Shown: positions 1-8,873 of the stretch, piece after piece
Numbering within the stretch: the first letter of the stretch is position 1
How the letters are laid out: each line of letters opens with the position of its first letter
From: PALSA-607 sp036509315
GTDB lineage: Bacteria > Actinomycetota > Actinomycetes > Acidothermales > Acidothermaceae
Assembly: GCA_036509315.1 (NCBI GenBank)
Contig: DATCFU010000083.1
Span: forward strand, 1 to 12,143
Direction of reading: 5' to 3'
DNA: 12,143 bases
Notes under the pieces: model-generated
The model's input: only the letters and a program-made list of their open reading frames with translations
Databases searched by the model: none
What the model was told of the DNA's origin: nothing
Program-made: the position numbers and the translations under genes

Positions 1-1
1 C

Positions 2-1267
<1,266 letters not shown>

Positions 1268-1280
1268 TCTACCGGACCGT

Positions 1281-1318
1281 TGAAGTCCAGCGCACGTTGT
1301 TGCGAGCGCACGACTTCA
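1281..1318. terminator. candidate bidirectional terminator hairpin
   Basis: This lies in the 71-nt gap between the convergent clpX and tnaA stops. A 7-bp stem (1281-1287 with 1312-1318) encloses a 2x2 internal loop, a 4-bp GCGC stem (1290-1293 with 1306-1309), and a weak apical stem. An outer 7-bp pair, ACCGGAC at 1271-1277 with GTCCGGT at 1332-1338, can close around it. There is no T tract on either side, so classic intrinsic termination is not certain. Actinobacterial terminators often lack a U tract. The position and the symmetry fit a shared terminator. Confidence 0.5.
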
Positions 1319-1338
1319 TCACTCCACGGAAGTCCGGT

Positions 1339-2712
1339 CTAGAGCGGCTCGAAGGTTGCGGTGAAGTGCCGCAGCGTCGGTGGCTCCTCGACGATCCGCA
1401 TCCCTCGCAGGTCGCCCGCCCGCTTTGCCACCGCTTCGCAGACCTCGATCGTGTAGTCGATGTGGCTTTGCGTGTAGGTGCGCCGCGGGATCGCCAGCCG
1501 TACCAGGTCGAGCGACGCCGGCACTTCCGTGCCGTCGGGCTGGCGACCAAACATCACGGTGCCGATCTCGCACCCGCGCACGCCGCCAGTCTCGTACAGC
1601 GCCACAGCAAGGGACTGACCGGGATACTGCAGTGGCGGGATGTGTGGCAGGAACGCGCGTGCGTCGATATATACCGCGTGCCCACCGATGGGTCGCACGA
1701 CCGGGATACCCGCCGAATGCAGCGCCTCGCCGAGGTAGGCGGTCGACCGGATTCGGTAACGCAGGTAGTCGTGGTCGACGGCTTCGCGCAGTCCCTGTGC
1801 CAACGCCTCGAGATCGCGGCCGGCTAGTCCGCCGTAGGTCGGGAAGCCCTCCGTGAGGATCAGCAGCGTGCGGCACTTCGCGGCGAGACCGTCGTCGTTC
1901 ATAGCCAGCCAGCCACCGATGTTGCCGAGCGGGTCCTTCTTCGCGCTCATCGTCATGCCGTCGGCGAGCCCGGCCATTTCGCGGACGATGTCGGGTACGG
2001 CCGAGTCGGCGAACTCAGGCTCCCGCGTCTTGATGAACCATGCGTTCTCCGCGAAGCGGCACGCGTCGAGAAACAGCGGCAGGCCGTACCTGTCGCAGAT
2101 TTCCCGGACGCCGCGCAGGTTCGCCATCGAGACAGGTTGGCCGCCGCCGGAGTTGTTGGTGATGGTCACCATGACCAGCGGAATCTCACCGGGCTGGGCC
2201 GCCGAGAGCAGCGCGTCAAGCGCCTCGAGATCCATGTTGCCCTTGAACGGGTGGTCGGCTTGCGGGTCCCGACCCTGCGCGATGACCAGGTCGACGGCTC
2301 GCGCCCCCGAGTACTCGACATTCGCCCGCGTCGTGTCGAAGTGCGTGTTGTTCGGCACGGTCTTACCCGCGCCGCCGACCGCGGTGAACAGGATCTTCTC
2401 TGCCGCACGCCCTTGGTGCGTCGGAATCACATGCTCGAACGGAAAGAGTTCGCGGACGCTGTCGCGAAACGCGAACCACGACGGCGACCCGGCGTAGCTC
2501 TCATCGCCCCGCTGGATGCCAGCCCATTGGTCGCGCGACATCGCGCCCGTGCCTGAGTCGGTCAACAGGTCGATGAGAACGTCCGCAGCCCGCAGATTGA
2601 ACAGGTTGTACCCGGCCGCGCTGATCGCCGTCCGCCGTTCATCTTCAGTCGTGAGATGCAGCGGTTCGACGCTGTGGATGCGAAACGGCTCGATGATCGT
2701 CTTGAAGGTCAT
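1339..2712 (-). CDS. tnaA: tryptophanase (tryptophan indole-lyase)
   Basis: This is a PLP-dependent beta-eliminating lyase of 457 residues (E. coli TnaA has 471), expected to split L-tryptophan into indole, pyruvate and ammonia in the cytoplasm. The N-terminal EPFRIHSVEP matches the family and supports this ATG. The phosphate-binding THQGR is at 98-102, Tyr73 is the catalytic tyrosine position, MSAKKD at 255-260 carries the Schiff-base Lys259, and Arg410 in IPRR is the carboxylate-binding arginine. Three positions separate it from tyrosine phenol-lyase: Asp126 in FDTT (Thr in TPL), Ile383 in CEIG (Arg in TPL), and His449 in LRHF (Phe in TPL). All three are of the tryptophanase type. Motifs such as MSAKKDPLxNIGG and YGGLAGRD recall the Proteus enzyme more than the E. 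coli one. There is no clear Shine-Dalgarno site. The gene follows a membrane-protein gene by 42 nt on the same strand. No tnaC-like leader or tnaB permease is visible. Confidence 0.88.
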   Translation of the reverse strand: MTFKTIIEPFRIHSVEPLHLTTEDERRTAISAAGYNLFNLRAADVLIDLLTDSGTGAMSRDQWAGIQRGDESYAGSPSWFAFRDSVRELFPFEHVIPTHQGRAAEKILFTAVGGAGKTVPNNTHFDTTRANVEYSGARAVDLVIAQGRDPQADHPFKGNMDLEALDALLSAAQPGEIPLVMVTITNNSGGGQPVSMANLRGVREICDRYGLPLFLDACRFAENAWFIKTREPEFADSAVPDIVREMAGLADGMTMSAKKDPLGNIGGWLAMNDDGLAAKCRTLLILTEGFPTYGGLAGRDLEALAQGLREAVDHDYLRYRIRSTAYLGEALHSAGIPVVRPIGGHAVYIDARAFLPHIPPLQYPGQSLAVALYETGGVRGCEIGTVMFGRQPDGTEVPASLDLVRLAIPRRTYTQSHIDYTIEVCEAVAKRAGDLRGMRIVEEPPTLRHFTATFEPL

Positions 2713-2726
2713 GCCTGAGCGTAGGC

Positions 2727-2744
2727 GCGCCGACGAGTCGGCGC
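2727..2744 (-). promoter_or_regulatory. GC-rich hairpin between membrane-protein gene and tnaA
   Basis: A perfect 7-bp stem (GCGCCGA at 2727-2733 with TCGGCGC at 2738-2744) has a 4-nt loop. On the minus strand it begins 10 nt after the stop of the upstream gene and ends 14 nt before the tnaA ATG. There is no T tract. It could be a terminator or attenuator separating the two genes, an mRNA processing or stability element, or a structure affecting ribosome access to tnaA. The sequence alone does not decide. Confidence 0.45.
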
Positions 2745-2754
2745 CGCAGTCGGG

Positions 2755-4188
2755 CTAGCCCTTTTGTTCGACCGAACCGATGACTTGCCGGGTGATGACC
2801 GAGAGCTGGCTCGGGTTGCTGTTTGACGCGACCACGATGATGGCCGCTGCGCTGTCTATGGAGGCGCACGTGGTGACCGCGATGCCGTTCACCGTCGCCA
2901 CCCCGCACTCCAGCGTTCCGCCGAACTGGCCGTTGCCCATCTTGGTCAGCTTCGGGTCGGCGGCGGAGCCGGAGGAGCTGAAGAACGCGTTCACGTCGGC
3001 AGTCGTGGGACGCCGAGCGAGCTTGCCGGCCACGACCATGAACGTCGGCACGCCACCTTGGCCGTAGTACGCAGCTTGCGTCTGCGAGCCCCCAGGGATG
3101 TGCTGCTGCATGTTCGTGATCTCGACGCTCGTATCCGAAGCCAGCGCCGGGTCGGTGAGTCGTTGCTGGTCAACCAGGGTCGACGGCAGCACGACGTTGC
3201 GGTTCGCGGGCTTCTGCGTGGACAAGAAGACCGGAATCGCGATCGCGGCAAGGATGCCGAGGACCACGAACCCGAGGACGCCGATCGCAAGACCAATGAG
3301 GACCTTGGATGCGGTGCTGCGTCCTGGACTGCTGATACCCGCGCCCGGTGCCGCGTGCTGCGGCACCCACGCCCCGGCCGCTGGCGCCGGCGCAAACGTG
3401 CTCAGGTTCGGGTTGCCGGCGAACTGCTGTGGGTCAGCAGGCTCCGGGGCACCCTGCGGGGGATAGCCAAAGTGCGACTGCTCGGCGTACGGCGGCTGGG
3501 GAGGGTAACCAGGCGCCATCGGGTAGGCGGTCGGCGGCGGGTAGTCGGCCGTGGGCGCCTCGGGTGCGTCGGGCGCGTCGGGTGCGTCGGGTGCGTTGGG
3601 TGCCGGGTCGTCGACCGGCGGGTACCAGCCCTGAACTGCGGGCTCTTCGTACGCCGGCGGCGGAGACAAGTGAGCGAACGCGTCGTCGGTCGGGGTGAAC
3701 TGGGGCAACGCAGGGGCGAACTGGGCCGGGGGCGGCGCAGGGCTGAACTGGGCGGGGGGCGGCGCAGGGCTGAACTGGGCCGGCGGCGGTGGGTTGAAGG
3801 CTACGGTCGCCGTCGTGGACTCGACTGGCGCTGCCATCCCGACAGGCTGGGGCGCTTCGACGGGCTGGGGCGCTTCGACGTGCTCGGCGACCTCGAAGGG
3901 CTGCGCTGCCTCGAACGGCTGCGCTGCCACGAACGGCCGCTCCGTCTGGGATGGCTGCGCTGTCTCGAAAGGTGTGGCGACGTCGACGGCGGGCGCTTCT
4001 TTGTGCGTGCGCAGCGTGAATCTGGGTGCTCGCGGTTCTTTCGGCTGCTTAGCTTCTTTGAGCGGTTTGGGTGCCTCATCCTTGGGGACGCGCTCCTTGC
4101 GGACGCGCGCGGGAGCGGCTCCCGGCAAGATCGTCATCGCGAACGACGACTGAGGAGGGACCTCTTGCGTCGTCTGGTTGCCCCGCAT
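2755..4188 (-). CDS. proline-rich single-pass membrane protein with extracytoplasmic C-terminal domain
   Basis: I do not recognise a named family. From the chosen start the protein has 477 residues. Residues 1-70 are charged and rich in Lys, Arg and Glu. A long low-complexity Pro/Ala/Gln region (about 70-285) contains a 9-residue repeat PPPAQFSPA at about 133-160 and APD triplets at about 196-212. One hydrophobic helix follows at about 295-322, ending GILAAIAIPVFLSTQ. The C-terminal domain of about 155 residues has two cysteines (428 and 441) that could form a disulfide. The positive N-terminus suggests that the proline-rich part is cytoplasmic and the C-terminal domain outside. Start choice: GAGGAG directly abuts the ATG at 4194 but sits 6 nt before the ATG at 4188, so the latter is preferred. 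The gene is divergent from valS and upstream of tnaA on the same strand, possibly cotranscribed. Many actinobacteria have proline-rich, single-helix membrane proteins of unknown function; this looks like one of them. Confidence 0.8.
   Translation of the reverse strand: MRGNQTTQEVPPQSSFAMTILPGAAPARVRKERVPKDEAPKPLKEAKQPKEPRAPRFTLRTHKEAPAVDVATPFETAQPSQTERPFVAAQPFEAAQPFEVAEHVEAPQPVEAPQPVGMAAPVESTTATVAFNPPPPAQFSPAPPPAQFSPAPPPAQFAPALPQFTPTDDAFAHLSPPPAYEEPAVQGWYPPVDDPAPNAPDAPDAPDAPEAPTADYPPPTAYPMAPGYPPQPPYAEQSHFGYPPQGAPEPADPQQFAGNPNLSTFAPAPAAGAWVPQHAAPGAGISSPGRSTASKVLIGLAIGVLGFVVLGILAAIAIPVFLSTQKPANRNVVLPSTLVDQQRLTDPALASDTSVEITNMQQHIPGGSQTQAAYYGQGGVPTFMVVAGKLARRPTTADVNAFFSSSGSAADPKLTKMGNGQFGGTLECGVATVNGIAVTTCASIDSAAAIIVVASNSNPSQLSVITRQVIGSVEQKG
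3553..3603 (-). repeat. in-frame 9-nt tandem repeat encoding APD triplets
   Basis: Tandem 9-nt units, read on the plus strand as variants of GTCGGGCGC/GTCGGGTGC, encode alternating Ala-Pro-Asp within the proline-rich region. The unit length is a multiple of three, so gain or loss of copies would keep the frame. Such a tract can vary in length between strains. Confidence 0.75.
3709..3792 (-). repeat. in-frame 27-nt tandem repeat encoding PPPAQFSPA
   Basis: About three tandem copies of a 27-nt unit encode PPPAQFSPA-like 9-mers just before the APD tract. The central copies are nearly identical in DNA, which points to recent duplication. A shorter two-copy 18-nt repeat encoding QPVEAP lies at about 3847-3882. 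Confidence 0.75.
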
Positions 4189-4194
4189 CGCCAT

Positions 4195-4200
4195 CTCCTC
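4195..4200 (-). promoter_or_regulatory. Shine-Dalgarno site that sets the membrane-protein start
   Basis: On the minus strand GAGGAG lies here. It touches the ATG at 4194 with no spacer but is 6 nt from the in-frame ATG at 4188. Normal spacing therefore favours 4188. It is the clearest ribosome binding site in the window. Confidence 0.7.
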
Positions 4201-4299
4201 TAGTGAGCCCGGTCGTGGGACACCATCAGTACCTTCGGTCGGTCGGGTTGAGCGCTTAAGGTGCTTTGAACCGGTTCGTGGTCACTGCCTCAGAATCCC

Positions 4300-4305
4300 T
4301 AGACT
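4300..4305 (+). promoter_or_regulatory. candidate -10 element of valS (leaderless)
   Basis: TAGACT (TANNNT consensus) ends 7 nt before the valS GTG, so transcription would begin at or next to the start codon. No Shine-Dalgarno site precedes the GTG. The -35 region is poor. An alternative is TTGAAC at 4266-4271 with CAGAAT at 4291-4296 (19-nt spacer), giving a leader of about 10 nt. For the divergent minus-strand gene I see no convincing TANNNT hexamer in the gap 4201-4312. Confidence 0.45.
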
Positions 4306-4312
4306 GCGCGGT

Positions 4313-7048
4313 GTGACTGCGACCGACCCTGCCGACTTTGCCGACTCCGCGGACCGCCCCGACAACACGCCGTCCGGCCTGCCCTCGGCCTACACGCCTG
4401 CCTCGGTCGAGACCAAGCTCTACGAGCGCTGGGTCGACCGCGGGTACTTCACCGCCGACGCGACCAGCGACAAGCCGCCTTTCACCATCGTGTTGCCGCC
4501 CCCGAACGTCACCGGCCAGCTGCACATGGGCCACGCCCCGCAGCACACGCTCATGGACGCCGTGACTCGCCGCCGCCGGATGCAGGGCTACGAGACGCTC
4601 TGGCTGCCCGGCATGGACCATGCGGGCATCGCCACCCAGAACGTGGTCGAGCGGGAGCTCGGCAAGGAGGGCATCTCGCGCGATGACCTCGGGCGGGATG
4701 GATTCGTCGAGCGGGTGTGGCAGTGGAAGGCGGAGTACGGCGGCCGAATCCTCGGCCAGATGCGCCGCCTTGGCGATGGCGTTGACTGGTCGCGAGAGCG
4801 ATTCACCATGGACGCCGGGTCGTCGCGCGCCGTGGGCACGATCTTCAAGCGCCTATACGGCGACGGCCTGATCTACCGCGCCGAGCGGATCATCAACTGG
4901 TGTCCGCGCGACCGGACCGCGCTATCAGACATCGAGGTCGATCACGCCGACGACGAGGGCGAACTGATCTCGATCTCCTACGGACCGATCACGGTAGCGA
5001 CGACCCGCGTCGAGACAATGCTCGGCGACACTGCCGTGGCGGTGCATCCCGATGACCCTCGCTACGCGCATCTGGTCGGCACCGAGATCGAGTTGCCGCT
5101 GACCGGGCGGCGCATCCCGATCATCGCCGACGAACACGTGGATCCGGCGTTCGGCACAGGTGCGGTGAAGGTGACCCCGGCGCACGATCCGAACGACTTC
5201 GAGATCGGCCGACGTCACAACTTGCCCGCGATCACCGTGCTCGACGAGCGCGGTGTGATTACTGCGCACGGACCCTTCCAGGGCCTCGACCGGTTCGAGG
5301 CGCGGCCGGCAGTCACCGCAGCGCTGCGCGAACTCGGCCTGATCGTTGCCGAGAGGCGGCCCTACATACATTCGGTTGGTCACTGCTCTCGATGTGACAC
5401 CGTCATCGAGCCGCGGTTGTCGCTGCAGTGGTTCGTGAAGGTCGAGTCGTTGGCCAAGGCGGCTGGCGACGCGGTGCGCGACGGTCGGGTGACGATCCAC
5501 CCGCCCGAGATGGCGCGCAACTATTTCGACTGGGTCGACAACATGCACGACTGGTGCATCTCGCGACAGCTCTGGTGGGGACACCGGATCCCGGTTTGGT
5601 ACGGGCCGGACGGCGAGGTGGTGGTCGTCGGTCCGGACGATGATCCGCCGAGCGGCGACGGTTGGCGACAGGACGAGGACGTTCTCGACACCTGGTTTTC
5701 TTCAGCTCTGTGGCCCTTTTCCACCCTGGGTTGGCCAGCTGAGACGGCCGACCTGGAGAAGTTCTATCCGACGTCTGTGCTGCTCACGGGCTACGACATC
5801 ATCTTCTTCTGGGTCGCCCGAATGATGATGTTCGGCCTGTATGCAATGGCTGACCGCGGACCCGAAGGCTCCGTGCCGTTCCGAACGGTTGCGCTCACTG
5901 GTCTGGTCCGCGACGACCGCGGCCGCAAGATGAGCAAGTCGGCGGGCAATGGCATAGATCCACTCGAGTGGATCGACGCGTACGGCGCCGACGCAGCGCG
6001 TTTGACCCTTGCCCGCAGCGCGTCCCCGGGTTCTGACATTCCGGTGAGCGACGAGCTGGCGCAGGGCGGCCGCAACTTCGTCACGAAGCTCTGGAACGCG
6101 ACTCGGTTCGCCATCATCAACGGTGCAACGGTCGAGGGACCGTTGCCTGATCTCGCAACGCTGCCGGCGGCAGAGCGCTGGATTCTGTCGAGGTTGACCC
6201 GCACCGCGACCGACGTCGACCGCTACTTCGACGACTTCCAGTTCGCCAAGGCGTGCGATGCGCTCTACCACTTCACCTGGGACGAGCTTTGCGACTGGTA
6301 CCTCGAGTTGGCGAAGTTGCCTCTAGAGAAGGGCGGTGCCGAGGCGACGGCGACCCGTCGGGTGCTGGGTCACGTTCTCGACGTGCTGCTACGACTCTGG
6401 CATCCGGTGATTCCGTTCGTGACAGAGGAATTGTGGACCACGTTGACGGCCCGCGAGACCGTCGTGCTTGCAGCTTGGCCGACCGGGCTCGTGACCGGCG
6501 GCGCAACTGCCTTGCTCGATGTCGGGGCAGTCGACGGACCGGCCGAGGCACTCATCACCCAACTGCAGGCGGTCGTCACTGAGGTTCGGCGGTTTCGTGC
6601 CGAGCAGGGCCTTCGGCCGGCGCAACGAGTTCCGGCACACATTGACGGCCTCACCAACGGTGCGCTCGCGCCGTTTGAGGACCAGATCCGGTCTCTTGCG
6701 CGATTGCAGATACCAACCGACGGCTTCCGTGAAACGGCCGCCGTGGTGGTTGGCCACAGCGAGCGCGCGGTGCGGGTTGCTCTCGATCTGTCAGGCACGA
6801 TCGACATCGGCAAGGAGCGCGCCCGTCTCACCAAAGCCTTCGACGTCGCGGTGAACGAGATCGCGCTCGCGGAGGCGAAGCTAGCCGACGACGCATTCAT
6901 CGCGAAGGCGCCGGCCCCGGTGGTCGACAAGATCCGCGCCCGACTTCGCGACACCCAGGCCGAAGTCGATCGGCTGCGGGGACAGCTCGACGCCCTTCCA
7001 CTTGAGGTACTGCCTCCTGATGCACCGCCTCCCCAGTCGCCGCAATGA
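4313..7048 (+). CDS. valS: valine--tRNA ligase
   Basis: This class Ia synthetase charges tRNA-Val with valine and edits threonine mischarging. It has 911 residues from the chosen GTG. PPPNVTGQLHMGH carries the HIGH-type motif at 71-74. The CP1 editing domain shows TTRVET at 230-235. A zinc-knuckle-like HCSRCD occurs near 360, followed by WWGHRIPVWYG and DTWFSSALWP. KMSKS is at 539-543, the anticodon-binding domain begins near NFVTKLWNATRF at about 588, and the C-terminal coiled-coil tRNA arm covers about 830-900. The frame stays open upstream to an ATG at 4178, but that extension would overlap the divergent gene and has no family-like sequence. The GTG gives VTATDPADF followed by the usual SAYTPASVETKLYERW. 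The gene ends in an ATGA overlap with folC, so translation is probably coupled. Confidence 0.97.
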   Translation: MTATDPADFADSADRPDNTPSGLPSAYTPASVETKLYERWVDRGYFTADATSDKPPFTIVLPPPNVTGQLHMGHAPQHTLMDAVTRRRRMQGYETLWLPGMDHAGIATQNVVERELGKEGISRDDLGRDGFVERVWQWKAEYGGRILGQMRRLGDGVDWSRERFTMDAGSSRAVGTIFKRLYGDGLIYRAERIINWCPRDRTALSDIEVDHADDEGELISISYGPITVATTRVETMLGDTAVAVHPDDPRYAHLVGTEIELPLTGRRIPIIADEHVDPAFGTGAVKVTPAHDPNDFEIGRRHNLPAITVLDERGVITAHGPFQGLDRFEARPAVTAALRELGLIVAERRPYIHSVGHCSRCDTVIEPRLSLQWFVKVESLAKAAGDAVRDGRVTIHPPEMARNYFDWVDNMHDWCISRQLWWGHRIPVWYGPDGEVVVVGPDDDPPSGDGWRQDEDVLDTWFSSALWPFSTLGWPAETADLEKFYPTSVLLTGYDIIFFWVARMMMFGLYAMADRGPEGSVPFRTVALTGLVRDDRGRKMSKSAGNGIDPLEWIDAYGADAARLTLARSASPGSDIPVSDELAQGGRNFVTKLWNATRFAIINGATVEGPLPDLATLPAAERWILSRLTRTATDVDRYFDDFQFAKACDALYHFTWDELCDWYLELAKLPLEKGGAEATATRRVLGHVLDVLLRLWHPVIPFVTEELWTTLTARETVVLAAWPTGLVTGGATALLDVGAVDGPAEALITQLQAVVTEVRRFRAEQGLRPAQRVPAHIDGLTNGALAPFEDQIRSLARLQIPTDGFRETAAVVVGHSERAVRVALDLSGTIDIGKERARLTKAFDVAVNEIALAEAKLADDAFIAKAPAPVVDKIRARLRDTQAEVDRLRGQLDALPLEVLPPDAPPPQSPQ

Positions 7049-8394
7049 TTGCGCCGATGAGTGAGCAGGCGCTCGAACTCGAACGCGTTGAGAGCGAGTT
7101 GCTCGCGCGCTGGCCCGAGTCGCGCATCGAGTGGAAGCCCGGGCGCATGACCGCGCTGATGGATCTCATGGGTGATCCGCATCTCGCGTATCCGTCGGTG
7201 CACATCGCCGGCACTAACGGCAAGACATCGACGTCGCGCATGATCGATGCCCTGCTGCGTTCACTTGATCTGCGTACGGGCCGTTTTACCAGCCCACACC
7301 TCGAGTCGATCACTGAACGCATCGCGATCGACGGCGAGGCGATCAGTCCTGCGCTCTTCGTGCAGACCTACGACGAGATCGCACATTTCCTCGAGCTCGC
7401 TGATGTCAAGGGTGACATCCGGCTCTCGTTCTTCGAGGCGGTCACCGCGATGGCGTTCGCGGCATTCGCCGATGCTCCCGTCGATGTTGCCGTCGTCGAA
7501 GTCGGATTGGGCGGTCGGCTCGATGCGACGAACATCGTCAACGCTCCCGTGTCTGTAATCACCCCCGTCGACCTCGACCACATGGCCTACCTGGGCGACA
7601 CGATCGCCGCCATCGCCGCCGAGAAGTCCGGCATCATCAAGCCCGACCAGCAGGTGATCGTCGCCGCGCAACACCCCGACGCGATTGACGTCATTGTGTC
7701 GACGGCAGAGGATGTTGGCGCCGAGGCGATTCGCGAGGGATTCCAGTTCGGGGTGATCAGACGCGAGAACGCGGTCGGTGGTCAGGTACTCGCGCTGCGG
7801 GGATTGCACGGCGTCTACGACGAGGTGTTCCTGCCGCTGTACGGGGGGTACCAAGCGTCAAACGCATCCTGTGCGCTGGCTGCGGTCGAGGCTTTTGCGG
7901 GGGTCGTCGAGCCGCTCGATGCCGATCTCGTGCGTGCCGCGTTCTCAACCGTGCAGTCTCCCGGTCGTCTCGAGGTGGTGCGAACCTCGCCTACAATCAT
8001 TGTCGACGCAACGCACAATCCCGCCGGTGCGCGCGCGACTGTCGCGGCGCTCGCGGAGTCGTTTGCCTTCCGCCGCCTTGTCGGCGTGGTTGCCGTGCTG
8101 GGCGACAAGGACGCGGACGGCATGCTTGAGGTGCTCGAGGGCTTCCTTGCGCACGTTGTCATCACGCAGAACAGTTCGAGCCGTTCGATGCCAGCCGATG
8201 ATCTGGCCGCAATCGCGGTCGACATCTTCGGTGCCGACCGGGTCGATGTCACGACACATCTTGATGAAGCGATCAGTATTGCGGTGGAACGAGCGGACGA
8301 GGACGACGAGGACGAGTTCGGCGGTGGGGGAGTGCTGATCACCGGTTCCGTCGTGACCGCGGGCGAAGCTCGCCGGCTGCTGAAGCTGCGATGA
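7045..8394 (+). CDS. folC: bifunctional folylpolyglutamate synthase/dihydrofolate synthase
   Basis: FolC is a cytoplasmic Mur-ligase-family enzyme that adds glutamate to dihydropteroate or to folate, making and retaining folate cofactors. It has 449 residues. The P-loop AGTNGKTS has its lysine at 60. VEVGLGGRLDATN lies at 151-163, ITPVDLDHM at 172-180, and AEKSGIIKP (the lysine region near the active site) at 192-200. DATHNP at 321-326 marks the C-terminal domain, which ends with the conserved ITGSVVTAGEAR. A short acidic run (DEDDEDE, 418-424) followed by four glycines precedes this last motif. The ATG at 7045 overlaps the valS stop as ATGA and is chosen for coupling; an ATG four codons later (7057) is possible. 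Its own stop overlaps the DUF4233 start in the same way. Confidence 0.96.
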   Translation: MIAPMSEQALELERVESELLARWPESRIEWKPGRMTALMDLMGDPHLAYPSVHIAGTNGKTSTSRMIDALLRSLDLRTGRFTSPHLESITERIAIDGEAISPALFVQTYDEIAHFLELADVKGDIRLSFFEAVTAMAFAAFADAPVDVAVVEVGLGGRLDATNIVNAPVSVITPVDLDHMAYLGDTIAAIAAEKSGIIKPDQQVIVAAQHPDAIDVIVSTAEDVGAEAIREGFQFGVIRRENAVGGQVLALRGLHGVYDEVFLPLYGGYQASNASCALAAVEAFAGVVEPLDADLVRAAFSTVQSPGRLEVVRTSPTIIVDATHNPAGARATVAALAESFAFRRLVGVVAVLGDKDADGMLEVLEGFLAHVVITQNSSSRSMPADDLAAIAVDIFGADRVDVTTHLDEAISIAVERADEDDEDEFGGGGVLITGSVVTAGEARRLLKLR

Positions 8395-8873
8395 GCGCGC
8401 GCACGGGCGGCCCGATGGGTGGCCCGCCGCTGCCACCGTCGGAGTACGACGGCGACGACGTTGCGCGGATGTATCGCGAGGCAGTGAAGGGCAAACGACG
8501 GCTGACGTCGAGCGTGCTCGGCATGGAAGTCGTCGTCTTTTGGCTCGCCATCATCGTCGCGATCGTGCAGGACCACGTTTCGGTTGCGGCGGCGCTTGCG
8601 GTCGGTGGCGCGCTCGCCGTCGGTTGCGTCGTGGTTGCGGGGATGATCCGTCGATCGTGGGCCTACCGCGCGGGAGGGTCGCTTCAAGTGCTTGCCATTG
8701 CGTGTGGCTTCGTCGTCACGGCGATGTTTGTCATCGGCGGCATCTTCGCTGTGCTTTGGGTCGTCTGCATCCGCTTGGGCGATGCTGCGCTGGGCCGCGC
8801 GAAGCAATTCGAGGCATACGTCGGCATGCCTCCCACGCCGCTGCCGGCGGCCGGCAAATCTAAGGTGCCCTGA
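8391..8873 (+). CDS. DUF4233-family integral membrane protein
   Basis: This small membrane protein of 160 residues has unknown function. After a Gly/Pro-rich, hydrophilic N-terminus (1-37, ending in KGKRR), hydrophobic segments lie at about 41-60, 64-85 and 97-128; the last is long enough for two short passes. The hydrophilic tail ends in KSKVP. Identification as DUF4233 rests on size, topology and the conserved place directly after folC and normally next to ndk in actinobacteria (equivalent of Rv2446c). The start overlaps the folC stop as ATGA. The last codons and the stop codon lie inside the first copy of a short direct repeat that continues downstream, so the present C-terminus may have been reshaped by a rearrangement. 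Confidence 0.85.
   Translation: MSARTGGPMGGPPLPPSEYDGDDVARMYREAVKGKRRLTSSVLGMEVVVFWLAIIVAIVQDHVSVAAALAVGGALAVGCVVVAGMIRRSWAYRAGGSLQVLAIACGFVVTAMFVIGGIFAVLWVVCIRLGDAALGRAKQFEAYVGMPPTPLPAAGKSKVP
8842..8856. repeat. 15-nt perfect palindrome at the end of the DUF4233 gene
   Basis: TGCCGGCGGCCGGCA is a perfect inverted repeat around a central G and can form a 6-bp stem with a 3-nt loop. It lies in coding sequence 15 nt before the stop codon and abuts the direct repeats. It may act as a transcript-end or stability hairpin, but no T tract follows. Confidence 0.5.

Noticed and set aside
3216..3315. Type IV pilin gene, suggested by GILAAIAIPVF
   Set aside because: The helix is internal after about 295 residues, has no G/FTLIE cleavage site, and no pilus assembly genes are nearby.
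3058..4203. Long plus-strand open frame (381 aa) opposite the proline-rich gene
   Set aside because: It is Arg/Gly-rich shadow coding caused by the high-GC repeats; the minus-strand frame has a ribosome binding site, a clean membrane helix and a sensible domain order.
4178..4312. Extended N-terminus of ValS from the ATG at 4178
   Set aside because: It would overlap the divergent gene and its ribosome binding site, and the added 45 residues do not look like ValS. The GTG at 4313 fits the family.
4201..4312. T-box riboswitch before valS
   Set aside because: The gap is short, contains no T-box consensus or specifier-stem architecture, and the -10 element suggests a leaderless transcript.
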